Of a DNA stretch of 64,000 nucleotides, positions 9,862 through 19,302 are shown piece after piece. Below the pieces are notes generated by a model. That model searched no databases, had not been told where the DNA came from, and saw only the letters and a list, made by a program, of their open reading frames with translations. A program made the translations under genes and the position numbers. The stretch spans positions 62,001-126,000 of the forward strand of contig BAABNI010000011.1 of the NCBI GenBank assembly GCA_040365065.1, in the 5' to 3' direction. How positions within the stretch are numbered: position 1 is the stretch's first letter; every line of letters begins with the position of its first letter. The stretch is from Pelagadaptatus aseana. GTDB taxonomy: Bacteria; Pseudomonadota; Gammaproteobacteria; Pseudomonadales; Cellvibrionaceae.

Positions 9862-9891
9862 GCCTGTTACAGGTACTTTGTTACAAGTAGG

Positions 9892-10422
9892 TCACAGGTA
9901 TTCTTCAGACATCAGCACCATTTTGCCGGTTTGATTCTGGCTGGCATTGTCCAGCGCCTTCGCGGCATCACGCATGGCAGTAATGGCGTGTTCTGATCCC
10001 GACAAACTGAAGCGAATCACTTTAAACTGACCCTGCTCCATGGCCACGGCAAAACCCAGGTCACTGGCTTCCTTGACCAATTTGTCCACGCCTTCAAACG
10101 GCGCCACAACAAAGACATTGTCGCCATTTTGACGATGACTGCACACCAACCTTACCTCGGCAGCGCCGGATGATGAGTTCAGAATCGAAGGATACTGAGC
10201 CCCCTTGTTACAGGTAACGCCCAGACTGACCTGATAGAAACAGGCTCCCTCATTAAAGTAACAATATTGCCCCAGAACCCGACCCTCGGCGTTATGAGTT
10301 GCGGCATAGGCATAGTCACTGCCGGACAGATCCCAGGCCCAGTCCTTGCTGAGTTTTGGCTCGGCCAACGCAATCGCCGGCACAGTTAAAACCAGAGCTG
10401 CAAGTTGTTTGATAAGTTTCAT
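9892..10422 (-). CDS. Secreted protein of unknown function
   Basis: A 176-residue protein I do not recognise. It begins with a clear signal peptide (MKLIKQLAALVLTVPAIALA) with a likely cleavage after ALA, and the mature part carries several cysteines (QYCYF, ACFYQ, VTCNKG, RLVCSH), suggesting disulfides in the periplasm. The ATG at 10422 has AGGAG 7 bp upstream; an in-frame GTG at 10428 overlaps that spacing and is less likely. It stands alone, convergent with the AraC gene and downstream of an unrelated flavoprotein gene on the same strand. Confidence 0.75.
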   Translation of the reverse strand: MKLIKQLAALVLTVPAIALAEPKLSKDWAWDLSGSDYAYAATHNAEGRVLGQYCYFNEGACFYQVSLGVTCNKGAQYPSILNSSSGAAEVRLVCSHRQNGDNVFVVAPFEGVDKLVKEASDLGFAVAMEQGQFKVIRFSLSGSEHAITAMRDAAKALDNASQNQTGKMVLMSEEYL

Positions 10423-10575
10423 AAGCACGCTCCTGTTATGTTTATCACTCTTACGGAATAAGGATAAACAGAACGCGCCTAGAACTATGTGTGATTAATG
10501 TGTTGCAAGGTGGGATTCATAAATTCTTAAACCGTAGCGACCGACAATAACGGCCTCGTCACATCTGAAACTGCG

Positions 10576-11781
10576 TCAGGCATTCAGCCCCGCCACATAC
10601 CCCGACGCCCAGGCCCATTGGAAATTGAAGCCGCCAAGCCAGCCGGTGACGTCCACCACCTCGCCAACAAAAAACAAATTCTGCTGCTGTTTGGCTTCCA
10701 TGGTTTTGGATGACAGGCCATCGGTATCCACGCCACCCAGTGTGACCTCGGCGGTGCGATAGCCTTCCGTTCCCGCTGGCAGTATCGACCACTGATGAAA
10801 ATACTCTGCGGCACGTTTCAGATCAGAGGCGGAGTATTGATTCAGCGGGTTGCTGGCAATACCCAGTGCCGCGGTCAGCTCATCACAAAAAACCTGCGCC
10901 CACTTTTTGGTGTGCAGTTCCGCCAAAAGAGTGCGCAGTTCGGTTTTGGGCCGCTGTTGTTGTGACGCCAGAAAGTGATCTTCCAGTGCCAGATGGGGTG
11001 ACCAGTCAATCACTACCGTTTGACCCGGCTGCCAATAGGAGGAAATCTGCAGTACGGCCGGTCCACTGAGACCACGATGGGTAAACAGAATGTTTTCCAG
11101 AAACGATTGATCGCCACAGCTGATGCGAACCTCCGCCGAACTGCCTACCAATGACTGCATGGGCTGCAATTGGTCTTTCGACAGGGTAAAAGGCACCAGC
11201 CCCGCGGTGCGCGGTTTCAACTGCAGGCCAAATTGCTCCGCCAGCTGATAACCCAGCCCCGTGGCCCCCATGGTAGGTATGGACAAACCACCGGTGGCCA
11301 CCACCAGCGACCGGCAGACTACCTCGCCCAGGCTGGCATCGACATGGTAACCGGCGTCGGTTGCAGTAACCGACTCAATGGCACAATTGGTGACCACCTG
11401 AGCACCGGCCTGATCGCATTCATCGAGCAGCATGGCAACTATGTCACTGGCTTTGTTATCACAAAACAGTTGCCCCAGCTTTTTCTCGTGATAGGGAATC
11501 TGATGGCGACACACCATATCGATAAAATCCCACTGGCTGTATTGCGCCAGCGCCGATTTACAAAAATGAGGATTGCTGCTGAGGTAATTTTCCGGCTCGG
11601 TGTACATATTGGTGAAGTTACAGCGCCCACCGCCGGACATCAGGATCTTCTTGCCTACCTTGTTGGCGTGATCCAGCACCAGCACCTTGCGTCCGCGTTG
11701 ACCGGCGGTGATGGCACACATCAGGCCGGCGGCACCGGCACCAATCACAACAACATCGACTTGGTCGGGGAAATATGTCAT
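10576..11781 (-). CDS. HI0933/YhiN-family FAD-dependent oxidoreductase
   Basis: A 401-residue flavoprotein of the HI0933/BaiN-like family. The N-terminus carries the dinucleotide-binding motif VVVIGAGAAGLM, and the family signature SGGGRCNFTN follows the KVGKKIL segment. A C-terminal FAD motif (FFVGEVVDVTGWLGGFN) closes the fold. The ATG at 11781 (MTYFPDQ) matches usual family starts; an in-frame ATG at 11805 would add eight residues. The physiological reaction of most family members is uncertain. It is divergent from the deaminase gene at 11829, with only 47 bp between the starts. Confidence 0.88.
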   Translation of the reverse strand: MTYFPDQVDVVVIGAGAAGLMCAITAGQRGRKVLVLDHANKVGKKILMSGGGRCNFTNMYTEPENYLSSNPHFCKSALAQYSQWDFIDMVCRHQIPYHEKKLGQLFCDNKASDIVAMLLDECDQAGAQVVTNCAIESVTATDAGYHVDASLGEVVCRSLVVATGGLSIPTMGATGLGYQLAEQFGLQLKPRTAGLVPFTLSKDQLQPMQSLVGSSAEVRISCGDQSFLENILFTHRGLSGPAVLQISSYWQPGQTVVIDWSPHLALEDHFLASQQQRPKTELRTLLAELHTKKWAQVFCDELTAALGIASNPLNQYSASDLKRAAEYFHQWSILPAGTEGYRTAEVTLGGVDTDGLSSKTMEAKQQQNLFFVGEVVDVTGWLGGFNFQWAWASGYVAGLNA

Positions 11782-11828
11782 AAAGCGCACACTCAAAACA
11801 AACATCTAAAACGCAGGCCGCAAGCACT

Positions 11829-12302
11829 ATGAGACCAGATTGGGACGACTATTTTATCGAGCTGATGAACACCGTGGCAACGCGCGCTACCTGTGATCGC
11901 GGCAAATCCGGCTGCATTATCGTCAAAGACAAACAAATCATCGCCACCGGTTACGTGGGCTCACCCTCAGGCCTGCCCCACTGTGATGACGTCGGCCATC
12001 TGATGAAGCAGGTCATCGACGACGATGGCACAGTACGCCAACACTGCATGCGCACCATTCACGCCGAGCAGAACGCCATCTGCCAGGCGGCCAAGCACGG
12101 CATCCCACTGGAGGGCAGCACCCTGTACTGCAAAATGGAGCCCTGTCGCGTTTGCGCCATGTTGATCATCAGCTGCGGCATCAAAAAAGTGGTGGCCAAG
12201 TCCCGCTACCACGCCGCAGAGGAAACCCGTGAGATGTTTAAAATCGCCGGGGTTGAAATGCGGGTTATCGATGACGCCATCGAAAATTACGACAACCAAT
12301 AA
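11829..12302 (+). CDS. Deoxycytidylate deaminase-like zinc deaminase (ComEB family)
   Basis: A 157-residue cytidine/dCMP-deaminase-fold enzyme. The zinc site is intact: His and catalytic Glu in HAEQNAIC, and the two cysteines in PCRVCAM. The N-terminal DDYFIELMNTVATRATC region with its early Cys is typical of dCMP deaminases such as ComEB, which make dUMP for thymidylate synthesis. It is divergent from the HI0933-type gene and lies 76 bp upstream of the cyclase gene; a functional link to either is not evident. Confidence 0.87.
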   Translation: MRPDWDDYFIELMNTVATRATCDRGKSGCIIVKDKQIIATGYVGSPSGLPHCDDVGHLMKQVIDDDGTVRQHCMRTIHAEQNAICQAAKHGIPLEGSTLYCKMEPCRVCAMLIISCGIKKVVAKSRYHAAEETREMFKIAGVEMRVIDDAIENYDNQ

Positions 12303-12378
12303 AGTACTCTGCAATCCCCCCGGTGAGCTAGACTGATTGTAGTCAGCCACTCACAGCCAACAACCATTAAGATCTGGC

Positions 12379-14580
12379 ATGGATCGCAACACCCTGTTTT
12401 ACAGACTCGCGCCCATGGCCATCAGCCTGATGCTGATGGCCAGCATGGTGCTGTTTTATCTGAGCGAAGGCCCCTTTGTTCAATCCCTGCGCGACCGCCT
12501 CGGCTGGGTCATTTACGACCTGCGCATGTCCGCCACCCTGCAAAACCAGCAGATTGATGCCACCAGCTTGCCTGTCACCATTGTTGATATCGACGAAGCT
12601 TCGCTGGCAAAACTCGGCCACTGGCCGTGGCCCAAAGATCATCTGACCCAATTGACCGCCGCACTGGTGGATCAGGGTGCCATTCTGGTGGCCTACGATG
12701 TGCTGTTTGCCGAGGAGCAAAACCACGCCAGTACTCTGATCCGGGATTACCAAAAACAACACCCGGAACTCAGCCACAATGCGTTTTTTGATGAGATCGA
12801 TGAGGCACTGGATGGTGAGGGGCGTTTTGCCGACAGCGTAGCAAACAACGAAGTGGTACTGAGCATTGTCTTCAGCCACAGCGGCTTTACCAAAGGCCAA
12901 CTGGGCGCGCCGTTAACCTATAGCAGCGAGACAGATCAGTTTATCGACACCATGCCGACCATGAGCGGCTACATCACCAACACGCCGAGACTCAGTGCCG
13001 CCGCCAATTACACGGGCTTTATCAATGCCCACCCGGACCCGGACGGGATTATGCGGCGCGCCCGACTGGTGCAGCGCTTCGGCGATACCATCTATCCATC
13101 ACTGTCGTTGAGCAGCAGCATGGCATTTCTGCTGGCCGACGAAGCCACCCTGCACAGCGATCGGATTGGCAACAAACAGTATCTGTCGGCCGTGCAATTG
13201 TTTGAACAGATCATCCCGGTGGACAGCAAGGGCGATGTGCTGATCCCGTACCTCGGTCCAGCCTACACCTTTACCTATGTCTCTGCTGTCGATGTCCTCG
13301 AAGGCACAGCCGATAGCAGCCTGTTGGAAGGCAAGGTGATTTTGGTGGGCTCCACCGCTTCATCCCTGTCGGACTTTCGGGCCACCCCCACCAATCACCT
13401 GTACCCCGGTGTCGAAGCCCACGCCAATGTCATAACCGGGATCATCAACAACCAGTTTTACGCTCAGCCTGACTGGAGCCACGGCATCAACTTTGTATTG
13501 ATTCTGGTCGGCGGCGGCCTGCTGTCCCTGTTGCTGCCGTTTCTGTCGCCCTTTCGTCAGCTGGCACTGGTGTCGGTACTGATACTGGGCATTGCCGCGT
13601 TTGATTACTGGCTTTGGAGCAATGAAAAGTTTGTGATTGAAAGTGTGGTCCCGATCCTGACCCTGCTGCTACTTGGTATCTTCAACATGGCCTACGGGTT
13701 TGTCATCAACAGCCGGGACCGATTACAACTGAAGTCCATGTTTGGCCAATATGTGCCCCCCGAGCTGGTGGATCAGATGAGCAAAGATCCGGCGCAGTTC
13801 GCCATGGACGGGCAACGCAAAGAGATGAGCGTGCTGTTTGCGGATATCCGCAACTTCACCAGTATCTCCGAAGGGCTGTCTGCAACCGAGCTGAAGCAAT
13901 GGCTCAACGAATACTTTACCCCCATCACCGAAATCATTTTCCAGAACCAGGGCACCATCGATAAATACGTCGGCGATATGGTGATGGCCTTCTGGGGGGC
14001 ACCGCTGGACGATCCGGAGCACGCCAGCCACGCCATACTCGCTGCCCAGGCGATGCAGGCAAAAACCCTGGAACTGAACAAGCATTTTAAAGCCACGGAC
14101 AAACCTCCCGTAGAAATCGGCATTGGCATCAGCAGTGGCGATATGAATGTGGGCAACATGGGATCGCAATACCGACGCTCCTATACGGTGCTGGGTGACA
14201 CCGTCAATTTGGGATCACGTCTGGAAGGCCTGACAAAATTCTATGGCGCCGCCATCATTGTTTCCAGCCGCACCAAAGCGTTGATCGGGCAGCAGATAAA
14301 CTTCCGCCATCTCGACCGCGTCAGAGTCAAAGGCAAAGCCAAACCCATTGATATCTTTGAACCCCTGCAACAATTCGATGCCGCCGAACTGGCTGTTTAC
14401 CACAAGGCATTGGGCTTTTATCTTGAGGGTGATTTTGAAAAATCGCTGCCGGTATTTAAAACACTGAAAGACAACAATCCAGACACCATTCTGTATCGGC
14501 TTTATGTGGAACGCTGTGAGTCACTGAAAAAAAATCCCCCAGCCAACTGGCAGGGGGTCTTTATCCATACAACCAAATAA
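12379..14580 (+). CDS. CHASE2-domain adenylate cyclase (class III)
   Basis: A 733-residue membrane sensor. After one N-terminal membrane helix (about residues 10-28) comes an extracytoplasmic CHASE2 domain (about 40-350), then three closely spaced helices (about 360-440) and a cytosolic class III cyclase domain (about 465-650). Metal aspartates are Asp489 and Asp533; Lys529 (DKYVGD) and Asp607 (VLGDTVN) are the pair that selects adenine in class III enzymes, and Arg614 is the transition-state arginine. So cAMP production is predicted. It is convergent with the FecR/TPR-barrel operon. CHASE2 and exported FecR-domain genes recur as neighbours in bacteria, suggesting a shared signalling role (inference). 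Confidence 0.93.
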   Translation: MDRNTLFYRLAPMAISLMLMASMVLFYLSEGPFVQSLRDRLGWVIYDLRMSATLQNQQIDATSLPVTIVDIDEASLAKLGHWPWPKDHLTQLTAALVDQGAILVAYDVLFAEEQNHASTLIRDYQKQHPELSHNAFFDEIDEALDGEGRFADSVANNEVVLSIVFSHSGFTKGQLGAPLTYSSETDQFIDTMPTMSGYITNTPRLSAAANYTGFINAHPDPDGIMRRARLVQRFGDTIYPSLSLSSSMAFLLADEATLHSDRIGNKQYLSAVQLFEQIIPVDSKGDVLIPYLGPAYTFTYVSAVDVLEGTADSSLLEGKVILVGSTASSLSDFRATPTNHLYPGVEAHANVITGIINNQFYAQPDWSHGINFVLILVGGGLLSLLLPFLSPFRQLALVSVLILGIAAFDYWLWSNEKFVIESVVPILTLLLLGIFNMAYGFVINSRDRLQLKSMFGQYVPPELVDQMSKDPAQFAMDGQRKEMSVLFADIRNFTSISEGLSATELKQWLNEYFTPITEIIFQNQGTIDKYVGDMVMAFWGAPLDDPEHASHAILAAQAMQAKTLELNKHFKATDKPPVEIGIGISSGDMNVGNMGSQYRRSYTVLGDTVNLGSRLEGLTKFYGAAIIVSSRTKALIGQQINFRHLDRVRVKGKAKPIDIFEPLQQFDAAELAVYHKALGFYLEGDFEKSLPVFKTLKDNNPDTILYRLYVERCESLKKNPPANWQGVFIHTTK
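14527..14557 (-). terminator. Minus-strand terminator inside the end of the cyclase gene
   Basis: Arms ccccc (14536-14540) and ggggg (14553-14557), with an inner gcc/ggc pairing, are followed on the minus strand by eight T. It lies about 55 bp beyond the stop of the FecR gene at 14611 and within the last codons of the convergent cyclase gene, so the cyclase C-terminus (KNPPANWQG) is partly shaped by it. Confidence 0.75.
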
Positions 14581-14610
14581 AAAGACAAAGCAAGAGAGGA
14601 GAGACAAAAC

Positions 14611-16185
14611 TTACTCGTAGTAACCGACGCCCACTATTTTTCCGGTACCGGTATAGACTTCGTAACTGTTAATCAGGCTCAGGTCGCTGACCGCGGCCGG
14701 GTTCTTACCAACAAACTGGGCGTCCATAGTGCCGCTGTAACTGCCCACACTGACAGGCTGTAATTGCATGGTGGTAGCCGGGCCAGCATCAATTGCAACC
14801 GGTCCACCGGACAACATCAAATCATAGGTGGTCGAGTTAACCGTCATATTCATGGTCGCAGCGGTAAATTGCTGTGCATTGAAATCCACCGTCAACGACG
14901 CAGTATTCATGGTCCCGGCAACACCATTCTGGTCAGTGGGGTTGGTGCCGCCGCTGTAAACAAACGTGGCCGAGCCCGCGCCATTCAGTGCTGCGATATC
15001 GGTGTAGTCGGTCAGCTGATCGGAATAGATCACATGAAAATTCTGACCCACCGGATTAAATTCATTGCCGTTCTCGGCAACAATATAATTACCCACCCAG
15101 CGGCCCCAGTTGACGTTGACGTTACTGCCACCGGCATTGGTACCCACCACACCCTGATCGGTCAGAGAAGCAAGGTGGGGAGCAAACTGGCACACATTAC
15201 AACTGCCGCCGGGCTCGTATTCTTCGATGTAGGTGATTTCGTTACCGCCACCGATATACACCTTGTGATTGCCATCGACGATAAAATTGCCCTGTATGGA
15301 ATCCAATACGCCACCGACGTTCTCGTAAATAGAAGCGATACCATAGGCTGCACCGGCCGCTGCGGGAGAACCGGTTGGGGTGACATCAATTCTTTGCGAG
15401 GTGGCGTTACCCGGCAAGGTGCCACTGACCAGACTGCTATCGAGCTCCTCAACCGCCGAGGCACTGCTACCGGCGTTTTCATCGAGACTGCCGGGGCTGG
15501 TGTTGACTCCAGTAACCGTCTGCTGCACTTGAGAGTCACTGGTATTGGCTGCCGAATCCGCCGAGTCAGATGCATCGTTTGAAGCTTCACCACGCTCCAG
15601 CAGCTGCAGCGGCGGTTCTGCCATCAACATCACCGGTGCTGACGCCGAGGCCATAGAAAAGTATTCACCGGCGGCGATATTGGCCGTACCCTGTTTATTG
15701 GTCACCACAATGGCACCTTCTTTAACGCCGCCAACCAGACCACCGTCATCAGTCAATGCCAACTGATAATAGGTGCCGCGAATACCAATGGTTGCCACCG
15801 GGGTTTTCATCAGATAATCCTGTTTATCCACCTTGCCAATGGCACCACTGATGGCTTGCAGGCTACCCTTCAAAAGATGATAAACGGCTTTCTCGGCATC
15901 ACCGCCCAGTTGGTACTGCTCGACCTTAAACAGGCTGGTGGCACCCAGCGATACCATGGAGCCATCGGAAAAACGCAGCTGGGCTTTGGAATCTTCACGA
16001 GTAGCAACCGTATCGGTCACAAAAATGGGAGAACGGCGTTTGAGGGTGCGATGCTCACCGGAAGTGTTGACGGCCTCAACCTGGCCAACACTAACAATCA
16101 CCTTGCCAACACCACTGCTGGCCTGAGCATTCGAAGACACAACTGCCAGCAATATGGCCAGTAAAGCGCTTACCGATGTATTCAT
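14611..16185 (-). CDS. Exported FecR-domain protein with C-terminal barrel-like domain (copy A)
   Basis: A 524-residue exported protein: signal peptide (about 1-22, ending NAQA), FecR domain (about 27-190; LKRRSPIFVTDTV, RFSDGSMVSLG, TPVATIGIRGTYYQ), a Ser/Thr/Asp-rich linker, and a C-terminal beta-rich domain (about 330-524; VNWGRWVGNYI, IYSDQLTDY, LTVDF). Unlike the FecR anti-sigma factors it has no cytoplasmic N-terminus and no ECF sigma neighbour. It is paralogous to the protein at 16286-17917 and lies downstream of it. GGAGG sits 5 bp before the ATG, so it has its own translation signal. Its C-terminus resembles lipocalin-like cargo barrels, which suggests export by the TPR-barrel neighbour (inference). 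Confidence 0.88.
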   Translation of the reverse strand: MNTSVSALLAILLAVVSSNAQASSGVGKVIVSVGQVEAVNTSGEHRTLKRRSPIFVTDTVATREDSKAQLRFSDGSMVSLGATSLFKVEQYQLGGDAEKAVYHLLKGSLQAISGAIGKVDKQDYLMKTPVATIGIRGTYYQLALTDDGGLVGGVKEGAIVVTNKQGTANIAAGEYFSMASASAPVMLMAEPPLQLLERGEASNDASDSADSAANTSDSQVQQTVTGVNTSPGSLDENAGSSASAVEELDSSLVSGTLPGNATSQRIDVTPTGSPAAAGAAYGIASIYENVGGVLDSIQGNFIVDGNHKVYIGGGNEITYIEEYEPGGSCNVCQFAPHLASLTDQGVVGTNAGGSNVNVNWGRWVGNYIVAENGNEFNPVGQNFHVIYSDQLTDYTDIAALNGAGSATFVYSGGTNPTDQNGVAGTMNTASLTVDFNAQQFTAATMNMTVNSTTYDLMLSGGPVAIDAGPATTMQLQPVSVGSYSGTMDAQFVGKNPAAVSDLSLINSYEVYTGTGKIVGVGYYE

Positions 16186-16285
16186 GACAACCTCCGGGCA
16201 ATGGATCAGGTTGGCACAAATATTAACATTGGCCAGTGAGAGAAAACTGTGCAGTGGCGCACAATTCTTCTTTCTGGCCTGTCTC

Positions 16286-17917
16286 TTATTTCAAAAACGA
16301 CGCGCCCACAGCCACTCGCCCGGTGCCCGGATCTTTCAATTCGTAAGTGGTGGCTACCCCCACATCGGTCAGACTCACCGGATTTTGTCCTAGCACCGCC
16401 GCGTTCATGCGGCCATTATCCAGCTCCAGCTCGGTGGTCAGATCAGTTGAGATGAGCGTGTCATTGACCAGAGCACCGGTGTAAGTCACAGAATCAATCA
16501 CAAACTGGACATTGGCATCGATAAATTTCATGCCGGCAAAATCGATTTGCACCGACACCGTCGGGGCACTACCAGTAACATTACCAAACTGATCGGTGGG
16601 CTTGGGACCACCGACGTAGTTAAAGGTTGCGGTGGTATCCAGCTGGTTCATATCGATGTAGCTGGTCAGTTTGTCGCTGTAGATATAGTGGAAGTTCTGG
16701 CCGTTATCGACGTCCAGCTCAACGCCGTTTTCAGCAATTTTAAAATTGCCTTCCCAGCGTCCCCAATTGACGCCAATGGCGGCATCGCCGCCGGTATCCA
16801 TTAGGGTGGCGGAGCCATAGAAAAACTGACACACATTGCAATTGTCATCCGGATCAACGTCTTTCACTTCGACATAAACCGGGACATTGCCCACGCCACC
16901 AATATTGTCGAGCATTACAATGCGATCCGGCCCGGTGCGGAAGACATCCGAACTGCCTTCGGTGACACCGCTGCTGCGCTTTTCAACAAAAGCCAGTCCC
17001 AGCATCTCTCCATCCAGCGCTTTATCCGCAGAACCCGGTATTGGATAGTTGATTTTCAGAGAGCCATCACCTCCCGGCAAACCACCGGCATCCTGACCTT
17101 CGGCCGCGGCAGTACTGCCCCCGGCATTGGGATCGTAACTGCCGGGATTGGTATCCACGCCCGCAGCCGATTCGGAGGTATCTTCGGTTGTGGTAATGGT
17201 GACGGAGCCATCATCCAAGGCCACTTGCTGGGATTCACTGGACGTTGAATCGGCGTCGTTGTTTTCAGCCGTTGAGGACTGGTTATCCGTTGAGGACTCC
17301 TGATCCGCTTTTTCAGCGTCTTCGAAAGCCTGAGGCGGCGTCTCGGTGACCGTCGCCGCTTGATTGGCCGAGTCCATCGAAAAATACTGGCCGGGTTTTA
17401 CCGACACGGATTCACCCGAAGCATTTTCAATAACGATGCCGCCCTCTTTGACGTAGCCCACCATGCCACCGGAAGGCGTCATATACACCTGATAAAACGT
17501 GCCGCGAATACCAATGGTGGCCACCGGTGTTTTCAACACGTAATCCTGTTTATCCACCTGACCGATGGCGCCGGTAATGGTTTGCATCCCGCCTTTTAAC
17601 AGATTGTAAACCGCTCGCTCCCTGTTACCACCAAACTGGTACTCCTCGATTTTGAACAAGCTGTTGGCCGACAGCGCCACCATCGAACCATCGCTGAAGC
17701 GCAGCTGCGCCTTGGCTCCTTCATGGGTAGCGACTGCATCGGTCGCAAACAATTGTGAACGCCGCTTGAGCGGACGCACCTGGCCACTGCCGGCAATGGC
17801 TTCGACTTTACCGACACTGACGATGACCTTGCCAATACTCTCGGAGGCACTGGCACCGAGAGGTAGACACAAGAGCAACGCAACCAGAAGCGCAACCAAC
17901 CGATCAGTAATACTCAT
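16286..17917 (-). CDS. Exported FecR-domain protein with C-terminal barrel-like domain (copy B)
   Basis: A 543-residue paralogue of copy A with the same order: signal peptide (ending GASA), FecR domain (LKRRSQLFATDAV, RFSDGSMVALS, TPVATIGIRGTFYQ), a long acidic Ser/Asp/Gln linker (about 200-290), and a C-terminal beta domain (VNWGRWEGNF, IYSDKLTSY, VQIDFAG). The ATG at 17917 overlaps the stop of the TPR-barrel gene by 14 bp, so translation of the two is probably coupled; a longer frame from 17983 would lie wholly in that gene and is rejected. A two-cysteine motif (DNCNVCQF) is shared with copy A (SCNVCQF) and may form a disulfide. Confidence 0.88.
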   Translation of the reverse strand: MSITDRLVALLVALLLCLPLGASASESIGKVIVSVGKVEAIAGSGQVRPLKRRSQLFATDAVATHEGAKAQLRFSDGSMVALSANSLFKIEEYQFGGNRERAVYNLLKGGMQTITGAIGQVDKQDYVLKTPVATIGIRGTFYQVYMTPSGGMVGYVKEGGIVIENASGESVSVKPGQYFSMDSANQAATVTETPPQAFEDAEKADQESSTDNQSSTAENNDADSTSSESQQVALDDGSVTITTTEDTSESAAGVDTNPGSYDPNAGGSTAAAEGQDAGGLPGGDGSLKINYPIPGSADKALDGEMLGLAFVEKRSSGVTEGSSDVFRTGPDRIVMLDNIGGVGNVPVYVEVKDVDPDDNCNVCQFFYGSATLMDTGGDAAIGVNWGRWEGNFKIAENGVELDVDNGQNFHYIYSDKLTSYIDMNQLDTTATFNYVGGPKPTDQFGNVTGSAPTVSVQIDFAGMKFIDANVQFVIDSVTYTGALVNDTLISTDLTTELELDNGRMNAAVLGQNPVSLTDVGVATTYELKDPGTGRVAVGASFLK

Positions 17918-19250
17918 AGCGCACCCCCAGCTGACCATAGGTTCTGTCGTAGTCGTAGATTTCAATATTGGAATCCTGCTCACGCCATCCGGCAGCCAGA
18001 CTCAACTGCCAGTGCTCATCCCAGCGCCAGTCGGCTTTCATTTCAAAACTCAGTGAATCATCTTCGCGGGCAGTCAAAAACAGCAAGTCGTCCTCGGCGT
18101 ATTCACTGTTCAGAAACGCCAGCGTCGAGGTCAGTATCACCTTGGCGTTAAGCGCGGTCTTGTGAGTGAGACTCATACCCCAAAAGTCCTTCTCGGTGGT
18201 CGATCGGGTAATTTCATTATCTTCGTTGGGATCGTCCTGCCCGAACGACAAACGAGCCTGAATCAGGCTGGTACCGAACCAAGGTACTTGGCGGTTGTAA
18301 CCCAAGCTGAGGTTGTATTCTTCGGCGTCCTTATTGTTAAGGTCGTTGTAGATAAAATTCAGATAGCTGGCTCCCAACTGCAAACTGCTCACAGGATTGA
18401 GAACATGCATCCAGCTGCCAGCCAGACCATTGAGCTCACGATAACGTCCGCCGTCCACGTGATATTGCTGGTGAATCAGCTGTGCCGACAGGTTATCGTC
18501 GTCACTGAGCTTATGAATCACACCGCCCTGAATGGTGTAGGTAAAGGAATCGAAGGGATGACTCTGGTTGACGTTGTGTTCTGCCAGATCAACACGGGAA
18601 TACAGGGTGGTCTGTTTGTTGATGGGCTTGTAGTAACCAATGCCTGCCAGAGTATCGTTAAACCAGGCACTCTGAGCAGTGCCATCGTCGGTTAACTCCC
18701 CCTGCCCCAGCGTCGGACTGTTAAAGGTTTCACTGGCCGGGGCGTAGTTGGCGTTACTGTCATGACCGCCGATCACTTCAAAATAGGCCAGTACCTTGGG
18801 TTTGTGCTCGTTCTCCGCCTGTTCAATCAACGCCATAAAAGTATTGATGCGTTCGATCACGCTGGCCGGCGGACTGACATCCAATACAGCCTTAAAATGT
18901 CGCTTGGCCAGCGGGTACTGCTTCATCAGGTAATACGCGCGCGCCAGCTCCAGTTTCGCCGCCTGAAAGTTCGGAGCCTGATACAGCACCCGCTCCAGAG
19001 CAAAACTGCCCTCGGCCACGTAGCCAGCGTCGATGGCGGCCATGCCGTAGTAGTAATCAAAATCCGGCGTCCCTTCCCAGACATCCAGATTTTTCTGCCC
19101 CAGCTCATAAGCCTGCTGCACCTGCCCCTGTGCCAGCAATCCCTTGATTTGTTGCCACACGGCTTGAGCTTCAGATTGCGTTTGAGCAAACCCCGTGGCA
19201 CATGCCCCCATCAATACCAGTGACGGTAAAAGTCGAACGTATTGCTTCAT
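17904..19250 (-). CDS. TPR + outer-membrane beta-barrel protein (DUF560/Slam-like secretor candidate)
   Basis: A 448-residue exported protein: signal peptide (about 1-22, ending GFAQ), TPR-like helical region (about 28-150; LELARAYYLMKQYPLAK), then about 270 residues of alternating beta strands ending in an aromatic residue (VRYEYY), as in outer-membrane barrels. That plan matches DUF560/Slam secretors of the type XI system. It shares PASETF at the start of the barrel and SNIEIYDYDR near the end with the protein at 59860-61140. Its stop overlaps the first of two exported FecR-domain genes, the expected position for cargo. Family assignment is by architecture, not by a search. Confidence 0.8.
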   Translation of the reverse strand: MKQYVRLLPSLVLMGACATGFAQTQSEAQAVWQQIKGLLAQGQVQQAYELGQKNLDVWEGTPDFDYYYGMAAIDAGYVAEGSFALERVLYQAPNFQAAKLELARAYYLMKQYPLAKRHFKAVLDVSPPASVIERINTFMALIEQAENEHKPKVLAYFEVIGGHDSNANYAPASETFNSPTLGQGELTDDGTAQSAWFNDTLAGIGYYKPINKQTTLYSRVDLAEHNVNQSHPFDSFTYTIQGGVIHKLSDDDNLSAQLIHQQYHVDGGRYRELNGLAGSWMHVLNPVSSLQLGASYLNFIYNDLNNKDAEEYNLSLGYNRQVPWFGTSLIQARLSFGQDDPNEDNEITRSTTEKDFWGMSLTHKTALNAKVILTSTLAFLNSEYAEDDLLFLTAREDDSLSFEMKADWRWDEHWQLSLAAGWREQDSNIEIYDYDRTYGQLGVRYEYY

Positions 19251-19302
19251 ATAGATCCTTTACAGCGTTCCCATATCCGGCTCGCTGCAAAGGGATCAGC
19301 AG

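Noticed and set aside
14611..17917. FecR proteins as anti-sigma/TonB-receptor regulators
   Set aside because: There is no ECF sigma factor or TonB-dependent receptor gene nearby and both proteins start with a cleavable signal peptide instead of a cytoplasmic anti-sigma region.
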